In this document: positions 25,063 to 34,500 of the stretch, piece after piece
How positions within the stretch are numbered: position 1 is the stretch's first letter
Layout: every line of letters starts with the position of its first letter
Assembly: GCF_003096415.1 (NCBI RefSeq)
Contig: NZ_QEKH01000019.1
Span: 1-64,000, forward strand
Length of the DNA: 64,000 nt
DNA from: Victivallis vadensis
GTDB taxonomy: Bacteria; Verrucomicrobiota; Lentisphaeria; Victivallales; Victivallaceae
Reading direction: 5' to 3'
Notes under the pieces: generated by a model
What the model was told of the DNA's origin: nothing
What the model saw: the letters and a program-made list of their open reading frames with translations, nothing else
Database searches by the model: none
Translations under genes and position numbers: made by a program

Positions 25063-27579
25063 ATGTCCATCATGACCGAAGATCAGGTGAAACTCCTGCA
25101 CAAATTACAGATGGCGGAAATCCCCGCATTCAAAAACATCAATCCGCTGACTCTTCAGGAGGACGAGGCGCGCGATCTGTTCCGCATGAATCTGCCGCCT
25201 CTGGAGTGGATCAATGCGGCAGCGCAAAATGAAAAACATGAACTCGTCGAAAAGCGTTTTATCGGCGTTTCCGAAAACAACTGCCGCGAGCAGATGAAGG
25301 ATTGGCTGGAAAAAGAGAATCTGACTTTGCTTCAGCAGCCGAATCCGCAGTTCGGCGCGGGGGAAGCATGGCTGGAATATTTTTCCCAGCCGCTCAAGTC
25401 CGTCAATCTGAAGGCCTTGAACGATCATTTTGAACGCTGGGAAATTCCGATTCCCAGGATTCCGGTTCCGAAGGATCAGCAGGAGGTGCTCCGGCATAAG
25501 GCGCCGGTTCCTGCGCAGGAGATTTATGCCCGTCTGGATGCCGAAGAACTCGGCCAGGAGTTACAGAAATTGCGCAGCGGCAGAAGCGCTTCCGAAGGGA
25601 TTCAATTCGGATTCGCCCCCGGTGATGTCGGAACCTTCGAGGAAGACACCACGTTCCATACGTTTCTTTCGCCCCTGAGTGCTCCGTCCGCCAAGGAGTG
25701 GGAACGGCTTGCCGGCAGTCTCCCGGTGGAAGAACTGGTCGGACAGGTGCAGGTCGATACCGTTTTGTCGGATGTGGAATGCAAGCCCTATTATGCACTC
25801 CTGTCGCCGGAGGAGTTGCAGACGGAAATCGAATATTTTCAGGCAAACGGCGAGTTCCGAAACGGGATTGAAATCGGTTATGCTTCAGGCGGCAAGACGA
25901 AGGCGGAAAAATCCGTTGAGCCGCTCGTCACGGAACTTTCCGATGAGGAGCTGGATCAGTTGGAAGCCGGAACGTTTGCGGATTGGAACAAACTGCGCGG
26001 GCAGAAGCTGCTCGGCTTTTCCAAGGCGCAGGAGATACCGGTATTCCGGCGAATGAGTCCGGAAGAACTGCAGAAGGAGCTCGAATTATTTGCGGAAAGC
26101 GGCAAATTTTCCAGTCCGGATATTTCTGTCGGGCATGTTCCGGAACGGGAAACGTATAAGAAAGAGTTTCATCGTCCGCTGGTTCCGCTGTCCGAAAAAG
26201 AACTGACCGATCTTGCTGCGGGCAAAACGATCCGCAATCAGGACATCCTGCTTGCGCAGAAACTGGTCTGCCGGACGCCGCAGATCCCCGGAACTGCGGT
26301 CTATGAAAAGAAATTTTCCGCTCTGGAATTGGCCTTCGATGACTGTCCGCAGAAGCGTCTTGAAATCTACGCTCAATACCGTAAGGAACAGGACGAACGG
26401 GCGTTGAATAAGGTCACACCGGAACTGCGGGCACAGATCAAGGCGCTGCAGGAATCCGGCAAAGGACCGAAAATCGACCGGGAGAACTATCTTGCCTTTA
26501 CGCGCAAAGACGCGGAAACATACATCCAAGAGCATGAGCAGAATCCAGAGAACACCTTTACGCCGACCGTATATCCCAAACGGGCGGTTCCGAAGAATGA
26601 AGCGTTTCCGCAGTTCAAGAAATCCAATCTGTTCTCCCAGCCTCAAGCCGATTACCTGCAGCGTTCCATTCTCCGCGATCTCGCGGCGGAAGGGCATATT
26701 GCTTCTCCTGAAACCGTGGGGGAGTTTCTGGGGAAGCTGGAATTCATAACCGATGCGCAGGCAAAGGAGTTGATCAAACCGCATCTTGGCAAATCCGCGG
26801 GAACCGGTCTCCTGAACCAATGTCGCGCCTACATGGAAAGCGGGAAGATTTTCAATGAAAAAGAGATCAAAACCATCGCCGATGTGCAGCGGCTTTATCA
26901 GGTGAATCGCGGAATGGATTTTGACAAGAAGGCGGCGCTGAAAGATCTGATCGAAGGCGGTTACATCCAGTCTAACGATGCTCTGGCAAAAATCAAATTC
27001 ACCACCGAGTTACAGGATGACGCCCTGATCGCCAAATACAGCGACGCCAGAATCGGCAGGAATCTGCGCGCCCGGATCAACGACTTGATCGACGAAGCAA
27101 AAATCGGGCAGATTGCGGATGAGGATTTTCAGCAGATGAGCATTTCCAAAGGAATGCAGATTATTGCCGCCAATGCGGAACTCGAATGTTCCAAGCATCC
27201 GATGGCGACGCAGGGACAGATTGCTCTGTTGCAGAAAATGGAACAGCGCGGTCAGATTGACCTGCATAAAATCGACCTGACCAGGTTGCGCTTCCGGACC
27301 GCCGACCAGTGGATCAAGCAGAACATCAACAATCCCGCGCGGAATACGCACAATCCCGATGCTCCGGCGACCACAAAACAGAGAGGTCTTTTAACGCTGC
27401 TGGTCAGAGAAAAGCTGATCAAAAACATTCCGTACTCGGAGTGGCGGGATATGACGGTCGATCAGGCATCGAAGCGAATCTCCTCCGTTCCGCCCCGGCT
27501 TTTACAGCAGGCGATAGAAAGGCAAAATGCTCCACAGCGAAATATTTCGCCTCGCCAGAGAACCTCAATGGAACGGTGA
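25063..27579 (+). CDS. 838-aa repeat protein of the conjugation operon
   Basis: No signal peptide, membrane span or relaxase motif is visible. Residues about 158-415 hold three tandem repeats of about 84 residues, each opening with a form of SPEELQxEL and containing a later LSxxELxxL. The C-terminal third is helical; residues about 712-755 (ATQGQIALLQKMEQRGQIDL) and 765-812 (ATTKQRGLLTLLVREKLIKN, then SEWRDMTVDQASKRI) carry the shared module, and residues 4-40 look like a third copy. It may be the main scaffold of a cytoplasmic complex or a substrate-handling protein (inference). AAGGAG precedes the ATG. Confidence 0.65.
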   Translation: MSIMTEDQVKLLHKLQMAEIPAFKNINPLTLQEDEARDLFRMNLPPLEWINAAAQNEKHELVEKRFIGVSENNCREQMKDWLEKENLTLLQQPNPQFGAGEAWLEYFSQPLKSVNLKALNDHFERWEIPIPRIPVPKDQQEVLRHKAPVPAQEIYARLDAEELGQELQKLRSGRSASEGIQFGFAPGDVGTFEEDTTFHTFLSPLSAPSAKEWERLAGSLPVEELVGQVQVDTVLSDVECKPYYALLSPEELQTEIEYFQANGEFRNGIEIGYASGGKTKAEKSVEPLVTELSDEELDQLEAGTFADWNKLRGQKLLGFSKAQEIPVFRRMSPEELQKELELFAESGKFSSPDISVGHVPERETYKKEFHRPLVPLSEKELTDLAAGKTIRNQDILLAQKLVCRTPQIPGTAVYEKKFSALELAFDDCPQKRLEIYAQYRKEQDERALNKVTPELRAQIKALQESGKGPKIDRENYLAFTRKDAETYIQEHEQNPENTFTPTVYPKRAVPKNEAFPQFKKSNLFSQPQADYLQRSILRDLAAEGHIASPETVGEFLGKLEFITDAQAKELIKPHLGKSAGTGLLNQCRAYMESGKIFNEKEIKTIADVQRLYQVNRGMDFDKKAALKDLIEGGYIQSNDALAKIKFTTELQDDALIAKYSDARIGRNLRARINDLIDEAKIGQIADEDFQQMSISKGMQIIAANAELECSKHPMATQGQIALLQKMEQRGQIDLHKIDLTRLRFRTADQWIKQNINNPARNTHNPDAPATTKQRGLLTLLVREKLIKNIPYSEWRDMTVDQASKRISSVPPRLLQQAIERQNAPQRNISPRQRTSMER

Positions 27580-27594
27580 ATTGGAGAAAACAGT

Positions 27595-27849
27595 ATGAAG
27601 ATGAGTCCGATGCAGAAGTATGCGATGCGCCTTTTGATCGCGAGCGGACAGGTGCGGCTTCCAGATCGCAATGCCTGGACACAGTTGACCTCGGAAACGG
27701 CGGCGGAACAGTTGCGACGGTTCGGCGGAGTTCAGACCATTCTCAGGAATACTGTTTTGCCGCAACGGAGCTCATCCGCAGGGGAATCGCGGCTTCCCGT
27801 CTCGAAATCCATTCCGTTTTCTCCGAAAAAATCTGAACTTGAACGCTGA
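27595..27849 (+). CDS. 84-aa protein with one shared W-x-x-LT module
   Basis: Residues 3-43 (MSPMQKYAMRLLIASGQVRL, then NAWTQLTSETAAEQLRRF) repeat the module; the rest is Ser/Arg-rich and probably disordered. GGAGA precedes the ATG. It lies 14 bases before the VirD4-like gene and may be an adaptor to the coupling protein (inference). Confidence 0.6.
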   Translation: MKMSPMQKYAMRLLIASGQVRLPDRNAWTQLTSETAAEQLRRFGGVQTILRNTVLPQRSSSAGESRLPVSKSIPFSPKKSELER

Positions 27850-27863
27850 AAAGGATCTCCGGC

Positions 27864-29825
27864 ATGGCTATGAAAAAAAGCATTCTTGATGAAATCATCT
27901 TAAATATCGAAGGCAATCCGTGGACGGTTCGCGACGCCTGTACCGGCTGCATCGTGTTCGGCATGACCGGTTCCGGTAAAAGTTCCGGGCCGCTTTACAA
28001 GATCGCACATAAATTTCTGACGCTCGGTTACGGCGGCGTGGTGTTCTGCGCCAAACCGGATGAAGCCGATACCTGGAAGAAATATGCCGCGAAAGCCCAT
28101 CTGGACGATGATCCGCGCAAGCCGAACCGGACCGGGGATCTGCTCTTTTTGAGTCAGCTGACCTTCAACTATCTCGACAGTGAGGCGAAACGTGCCGGAC
28201 GCGGCGGCGGGCAGGTCGAAAACCTCGTCAATCTCTATTTGGAAATCGTCAATATGGGCAAGGACAAGCGCAATTCCGGCGGCGGCAACGAGGAGTATTG
28301 GAATAATGCCGTCAAGCAGTTGTTGCGCAACTCCATCACGATTCTGCAAATGGCACAACAGCCGATCAACATTGAAAACATTCATGAAATCATTGTTTCT
28401 GCGCCCTCTGCCTCTTCTGAAACAGTAGAAGAAAGAGGTTACTGTTCCAATTTATTGGATGTGGTTATTCCAAGAGAATTTTGCGATACGCCGGAATATC
28501 AGATTGCCCACACCTTTTTCTATGAGGAATTCGCTTATCTTGACGAACGGACCCGCTCCAACACGATTTCCTCCTTTTCCGTCGCCGCAGACTCCATGCA
28601 ACGAGGTGAACTGGCACGCTGTTTTTCCGCCGAGCAATCGACGCTTCAACTGGAAGACCTCTATCGCAAGGGGAAAATCCTGATTGTCGATTATGATGTC
28701 AAATCCTGGGGCCGGATCGGGCAATATGCCGCCGGCATCATCAAATACTGCTTTGAGTCCATGATCGAGCGTCGGGAAGACATTGCCGATGACAATGCCC
28801 CGCCTGTCTTTTTATGGGCGGATGAATGCCAGTTCTTCAGTCTTGAATACGATCAGAAGTTTCAGACTACCGCCCGTTCCAGCCGGACACTGACCATGTA
28901 TGCCACTCAAAATCTCGGCAACCTTTATGATGGTTACGGCAAGGAAAAAGCCTCCTCGCTTCTCGGCAATCTTGGCACAAAAATTTTTTGCCAGAACGGC
29001 GAATTCGAGACGAACGAATGGGCTTCCAAGTCCATCGGGCAGGAGATCATCATCCGTCAGTCCAAGACCTACGGCGATTCCAAATCATCATCGATGAAAG
29101 GCGATGACAACAAGTCGTTGTCCTATTCCGAAGGGTATAACGAACAGAAGGACTACCGTGTCGATCCTGCTGATTTTTCCACGCTCCAGACCGGCGGACC
29201 GCGCGGTCAATGCAAAGTCGGATTCATTTTCTGGCAGTCGGGACGGATTCTGAACAACGGCAATGTATTTGTCCGTTCCACCATCGAGCAGGAATGCCGC
29301 CGTGTCTGCGGAGCCAAAATCGTGCGGCATTGTCCGAAAGTTCCGACCATCGGCAAAGGCGAATACATCGGAGAATATCGGATTTTGCTGCCGAATGATT
29401 ATTTCTGCTTCATCGCATTTCTGCTGTCGCTGGCGTTTCCTCTGACTGGATTTTTTCTCGTGCTTACGAACCGGGATATTCTCATCGGCTATTTCAATGA
29501 CGTTTTCTATTGTTGCGTCAGCACGCTCTGTTTTTACATGTGGAGCGTGGTTCTGGATATTTTCTGCGCCTGCCTGAACCGGATTCCGGCAATTCTCAAG
29601 GCTCTGTTTTCCGGCAGACCTCGCAGGGAGCAGAAGTATCTGAAAGCCGTCATCTGGCAGGATGCGGTTCTCGGCTACTACGCGATCTGCGTCGGCATGA
29701 CGCTCTGGTTTCAATATCATCTTTTCGATTTCAAGCAGCTTGGAATTGTACTGGCATGGTGGACGGGACTCTGCATGTTCTTCCGCTTCCTGCGCTCTTC
29801 CGGCAAACAACCAATCAAACCATAG
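27864..29825 (+). CDS. VirD4/TraG-like coupling ATPase with C-terminal membrane segments
   Basis: 653 aa. Walker A GMTGSGKSS is at residues 33-41 and Walker B VFLWADE at about 315-321, followed by TTARSSRTLTMYATQNL, the coupling-protein sensor region. VirD4 proteins bring relaxase-bound DNA to the channel. Here the nucleotide-binding domain starts at the N-terminus, and three to four hydrophobic segments lie at residues about 510-640, whereas classical VirD4 has its membrane helices first. The gene ends the intact operon; the next gene is cut after eight codons. AAGGA precedes the ATG. Confidence 0.85.
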   Translation: MAMKKSILDEIILNIEGNPWTVRDACTGCIVFGMTGSGKSSGPLYKIAHKFLTLGYGGVVFCAKPDEADTWKKYAAKAHLDDDPRKPNRTGDLLFLSQLTFNYLDSEAKRAGRGGGQVENLVNLYLEIVNMGKDKRNSGGGNEEYWNNAVKQLLRNSITILQMAQQPINIENIHEIIVSAPSASSETVEERGYCSNLLDVVIPREFCDTPEYQIAHTFFYEEFAYLDERTRSNTISSFSVAADSMQRGELARCFSAEQSTLQLEDLYRKGKILIVDYDVKSWGRIGQYAAGIIKYCFESMIERREDIADDNAPPVFLWADECQFFSLEYDQKFQTTARSSRTLTMYATQNLGNLYDGYGKEKASSLLGNLGTKIFCQNGEFETNEWASKSIGQEIIIRQSKTYGDSKSSSMKGDDNKSLSYSEGYNEQKDYRVDPADFSTLQTGGPRGQCKVGFIFWQSGRILNNGNVFVRSTIEQECRRVCGAKIVRHCPKVPTIGKGEYIGEYRILLPNDYFCFIAFLLSLAFPLTGFFLVLTNRDILIGYFNDVFYCCVSTLCFYMWSVVLDIFCACLNRIPAILKALFSGRPRREQKYLKAVIWQDAVLGYYAICVGMTLWFQYHLFDFKQLGIVLAWWTGLCMFFRFLRSSGKQPIKP

Positions 29826-29836
29826 TGAGGTAAAAT

Positions 29837-29866
29837 ATGTTCAAATCCACAAAAGAACCTTAACAT
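29837..29866 (+). pseudogene. First eight codons of a lost operon gene, at a deletion junction
   Basis: After GAGG, ATG 29837 opens MFKSTKEP and then stops at 29861-29863. A full ribosome site before eight codons suggests the start of a real gene whose remainder was deleted. The other side of the junction is the truncated 3' end of a serine recombinase on the opposite strand. Confidence 0.5.
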
Positions 29867-30740
29867 GGTAATCTTTCCGTTTTTGCGAGATGATTTTCTG
29901 AACCTCCTGCCACTGCTCAAATGAGATGAACTCCTGACCGGTAATCTGGACATTTTTGATCAGTTCTCCCTGACTGTTATATTGATAGCCGCAATAAATC
30001 GGCTGTTTTGCAATGGCATAAATGGAGCTTTCATAGAAAAAGATATTTTTTCCCCAGCGTTCATTGCAATCACGGATGATTGCCCGGTAAGGACGATAGG
30101 CGCAAATATTGTCATAAACGAAACGGATGATCTCAACCCATTCGGGAATTACCTCGATTTTTCCGTTGCCAAGATAGCGAATTCCGTGCATCTTGGCATC
30201 ACTGCAAAGCCTGCCACTATCTTTCTTGATCCGGAAAGCATTAATACTGTTCTGCCGCTTTTTCTGCAAATCCTCATAGAGAATCTGATTTTTGATTAAA
30301 GTAATTAACTGCTGGTCAAATTTGCTCAGATCAATCGCTCCGCCTTGAACCTGCAGAACCTTCACTTCATTTTCTTTCAAAAGCTGATTGATATGCCCCT
30401 CCAGGAAGCTCCCGTTGATCGGACGGTACAGGCGGGTCAACTCATTGACCAACACAAAATCAACTTCAGAAAGTTTTTGCAAAACCTGACAGAGCCCCAA
30501 TCGGAAATCTTTCTTGGAACTTTGGTTGAGAGCCCATTTCATATATGCTTTGTCAAGCCGGGCAATTTCCTCCGCTCCCACTGGATAAGTCTCTCCGCTA
30601 GTGTTAAGATCCTTGTAGATGCCAATAATTTCAAGTTTTTCTTTTGCCGCCAGCTTCTTGCAGTTGGCAATCTGCGCCTCTACTGATTCCGAAAAATCAT
30701 CCTTTCCACTGCTCTGCCGTGCATAAATCAGTGCTTTCAT
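29841..30740 (-). CDS. Serine recombinase, C-terminally truncated
   Basis: 299 aa. Residues 1-150 are the resolvase catalytic domain (IYARQSSGKDDFSESVEAQI, with Ser10 as the likely nucleophile, and later ELTRLYRP). Residues about 165-285 are the recombinase DNA-binding domain (IRYLGNGKIEVIPEWVEIIR to SFEQWQEVQKII). Large serine integrases normally continue with a zinc ribbon and coiled coil. Here the frame ends at KRKDYH followed by seven residues encoded by the junction with the conjugation operon. It starts about 60 bases from the element's right end, the usual place of an integrase. Integration and excision ability is probably lost. Confidence 0.75.
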   Translation of the reverse strand: MKALIYARQSSGKDDFSESVEAQIANCKKLAAKEKLEIIGIYKDLNTSGETYPVGAEEIARLDKAYMKWALNQSSKKDFRLGLCQVLQKLSEVDFVLVNELTRLYRPINGSFLEGHINQLLKENEVKVLQVQGGAIDLSKFDQQLITLIKNQILYEDLQKKRQNSINAFRIKKDSGRLCSDAKMHGIRYLGNGKIEVIPEWVEIIRFVYDNICAYRPYRAIIRDCNERWGKNIFFYESSIYAIAKQPIYCGYQYNSQGELIKNVQITGQEFISFEQWQEVQKIISQKRKDYHVKVLLWI

Positions 30741-30806
30741 TGTTTTTTCTCCTCATGCGACTTGTTTTAATATATACCATATTGTACATTTAACAAGTGA
30801 TCACAG
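30741..30806. other. Right end of the integrated element (attR-like)
   Basis: At about 30803-30806 the sequence changes from AT-rich element DNA to the pseudopilin coding sequence GTGGTGATTGCGATTATTGC, which in intact genes follows codons for FTLIELL. ACTTGTT (about 30760) and AACAAGT (30793-30799) form an inverted repeat around an AT-rich centre, as serine-integrase half sites do. The exact core cannot be fixed without the left end. Confidence 0.55.
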
Positions 30807-31498
30807 TGGTGATTGCGATTATTGCGATTCTGGCCGCCATCCTGCTTCCGGCGCTGAATCAGGCCCGGCAGGCGGCCTACCGCTCCAGCTGCCTGAACAT
30901 GCTCAAGCAGATCGGCAGCTGCGACCTGTTCTACTCCGGGGACAACGAGGGATTCGTCACCCCGGAAACCACAATCGGCGACCGTTCCCAGTGGTATAAG
31001 CTGATGTACGCCTACACGCCGAACCTGTTCAAACGCAAAGGATACGAGAGCACGGAACCGAACACGGCCAAAGAGGCGGCAGTGCCGATGTGTCCGGCGG
31101 CGGCGGCGGAAAACGGCCTGAAGATCGCCGGCTGGGATTCGATTTCGCCGTGGACGCCGACCGATGTGAACTGGCAGTACACCCTGCAATGCGGCGGCTA
31201 CGGGCGGAGCGCCTTCACCGGCAGCCCCGACTGGTATACGGATTACTACACCAAGCTCGGCCGCGTCCGGAATCCCTCCATGAAAATCCTGACGCTCGAA
31301 GCCTATTATTTCAGCGTCTACCTGAACGGCGGCACCAACTGGGAGAACCGCGCGAACGGCCTGGTTTCGTGGAGCCGTCACCAGAAAAACGGCATGGCCG
31401 TCAACGTCAGCTACGCCGACGGACACGCCGGGACCTTCGGTTTCGTGCCCCGCACGCAGGAGGACCTCTACCAACCGCATATCTACCTGACGGAATAG
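30806..31498 (+). pseudogene. Type II pseudopilin (DUF1559-like) gene cut by the integrated element
   Basis: From [24 protein letters not shown] onward the protein is a normal prepilin-type N-terminal helix and body. The start codon and the FTLIELL processing motif are missing and replaced by element sequence. The C-terminal region has [17 protein letters not shown], a variant (x12) of the H-x9-DG motif of these proteins. A GTG at 30797 is in frame but would not give a prepilin signal. The gene is followed 11 bases later by the 1396-aa enzyme, which probably lost its native promoter through the insertion. Confidence 0.75.
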
Positions 31499-31509
31499 AG
31501 GACTCAGCC

Positions 31510-34500
31510 ATGAACGCACTCCGAACCATTCTTCCGGCGCTGTTTCTCGGACTCGGCTGCATCGCCGCTCCCGAAACGGTATTTCAGGACGACTTTTCCA
31601 AATTCGCCGACGGCCTTCCGGCCGGCTGGAGGAAATATGAAACCGGCAAGGCCGGCACGATCACTCCGGAAAAACTGCCCGGCGGCAAAACGGCAGTCCG
31701 CTTCGCCGTCACCGATCCGGCTCAAAGCCTCGGGCTGACCCGGCAGTTTCCGGCTCAGGGCGGCAAATACTACCGCGCCACGCTGGACTGCTCCGTTCCG
31801 CCCGGCGGCAGCCGCAAAGGCGCCTATTTGCAGATCCGCTTCTATCCCTATTCAGTCAAGGGCTTCGGCAATTCGGCCTATCTGCGGCAACTGCCGCTGG
31901 CCGATTACGATCCGGACAGCATCCCGACCGACGTTACCCTGAAAGCGCCGGAGGGAACCACCCATGCCGCCTGTTTCATTATCACCGCCGGCGGCGCGCC
32001 GCAACTGCTGCTGAACTCCTTTGAATTGCAACAGAGCGACACTCCGTTCGCGCCGCGCAAGCTCGACCCGATGAAAGTGCCGGGCATCCTCGAAATCCAG
32101 CCGCGCGACCTGTGCCTCGAAACCGATCTCGCCTCCGCCGTGATCGTCGCCCCGGCGGCTCCGGAATACCGCGAACTCGCCGAACGGGCCGCCCGGGCCG
32201 TCGAAGCGAAAACCGGGACCAGGCCGGAGATCCGCCCGGACGACTTCGCCTGCGGCGACCGGCTTTCCCGCCACCTCGTCACCATCGGCAGCCGCGATGT
32301 GAATCGGACCGTTTCCAACCTCTACAACCGTTTCTACACCTTCCTCGACGGCAAGTATCCGGGCAAGGGGGGCCGGGTGGTCCGCAGCCTCCACAACCCC
32401 TTCGGCGACGGCCACAACGTGATCACCGTCGGCGGCAGCGATTTCGACGGCGACCGCGCGGCGGTCGAACGCTTCGCCGAGCTGACCGCGCAGACCCCGT
32501 CCGGCAAATTCGGCTGGCTGGCCGACCTGAAGCTCGGCGACGGCCTTACCCCGCCCGCCGACGCAAAGGACGCGCAGGTGTGGGACGACTACGGCTGGTC
32601 GCTGGTCAGCAAGAATCTGTCGCTCTTCTACATGACCGATGACCCGAAGTACGCAAAGGAGTTCCTGCGCCTCGCGTTTCCCGATGAAAAAGCCGCCGAT
32701 GAACTGAACCGGCTCGACGGCGAATTCACCTACGCCAACCTGAAAAATCCGCTGGGCGAGCCTTACCACTACAACGCGACCATGCTGATCCCGCACTGGG
32801 ACCTCGTCGAGGAGTCCCCGGTCTTTTCCGACGCCGACCGGCTGCGGGTCACGCGGAAATTCTACGAACAGCTCAACCGCCGCCGCCAGAACGGCGACAA
32901 GGGCATCTACAAGCTCTACGAACGGACCGACACGCCGGTGCAGCTGCCCGACCGCCACTGGATTTCCGAAGCGCTGACCGTCTATGTCGCGGCCCGCTAC
33001 TTCGACAAATATTATCCTTCGCGCGACGGGCGCGACGGCCTTGAAGCGGCGCGGCGGATGTTCAAAACCCTCGACCGTTACGCGGCGATGACCGTCGGCT
33101 CCCTCTTCTGGTACAACAGCTTCCTGCGGCCCGCATTCGATTACGCAGTACTCGACGGCGGCCTGAAATACGTCGGCAGCCCGGTGATCGGCCGCTATGT
33201 CGAAGCGTTGACGCTGCTGGCCGACCGCACTCCGCACGACTGGTCGCAGAAATTTTCCGGCCTGCGTCTCCTGCTGCTCTGCGGCTACCTGACACAGAAC
33301 CAGGCTCCAGTGGAGCTGGCGGAGTTGCGCACCGGTTTCGATACGGAGGTGTTCCGGCTCGGACAGTCCTACTGGCCCGCGAAAAAGTTTGAACGCAACT
33401 ACTTCTCCGACACCGACGGCAAATGGCGTGCCGCCGGTTTCGACCCGGCGGGGATGCCGGAGTGGGATCCGCCTTTCGACAAAAGCAAGGTGGTCGAGTG
33501 GATGAGCTTCCGCCGCCACGGCGCGCGGGGCGAAGATTTCGCGCTGATCGACGCGAAGTACGAATCCGGCCGCAACGCGTTCCACAACTTCGCGCTGGTC
33601 AGCCTCTACCTGCGCGGCCTGCCGCTGCTGCGCGGCTACCACAACCAGCTCCATGTCTACCGCGACGGCCTCGGCGACCCCGCGATTGCGAAATTCACCG
33701 AGGTGCTCGACTCCGGGCGTACCGGAAAAACCGCCTTTGTGCGCGGCAGGCTCGCGAAATTCAACGGCCACGACTGGGAACGCACGCTGCTGATCCGCGA
33801 GAACGGCTTCCTGATCGAACTCGACGCGGTCACGCCGCTGGCCGACACTGCCGCCTCCCAACTGATCGCCCACTTTGAAACGCCGCGCGGCACCGTGATG
33901 AAACCGGCGCCCGGCGCCGCGGAGTTCCAACTCCAGCCTCCCGCCGGCGAAGCGTGGACTGTCGCGTGTTCGCTCCCCGCCGAACTCAGCCGGACGCCGA
34001 TCGCCGGAGGAGCCAATCTCGACACGGCGGGAGTCGCGTCGCGTTTCACACTGATCCGGCCCGGCAAACAGGCAGAGGCGATCCGTTTCGCATCGCTGCT
34101 CCGCCCCGGCGCGCCGGAACCCGGCCGTCCCGCCGCCGCCCAGCAGGGCGGCCGGATCGCCCTGCGCCTGCCGCACGAGGCGCTGCTCGAACTCCTGCCC
34201 GGCAGCGGCTTCCGGCTGGAGGAACCGCAGAGCCGCTTCGGCTTCCGCGTGACGGAGCTGCCCGGCGTTTTCACCTCCACCGCGCCGGTCACCGCCGAAT
34301 GCGACCTCATGACCGGCACTCTCGCCCTCGCCGCCCCCGCCGCCGCAACCGTCACCTTCTCCGACGGCCGCACCGTACGGCTTGCCGCCGGGGAGGAAAC
34401 GGCGGTCGAAGTAAAAGCCGCCCCCCTGCCCGCGCTGACCGAACAAACCGCCGCCATTTTCGCGGCCCGCCGCGAAGCCGATGCAGCCGGAACCGTCGAA

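Noticed and set aside
25063-27579. Relaxase candidate
   Set aside because: No histidine triad, catalytic Tyr motif or helicase domain is visible in the 838-aa protein.
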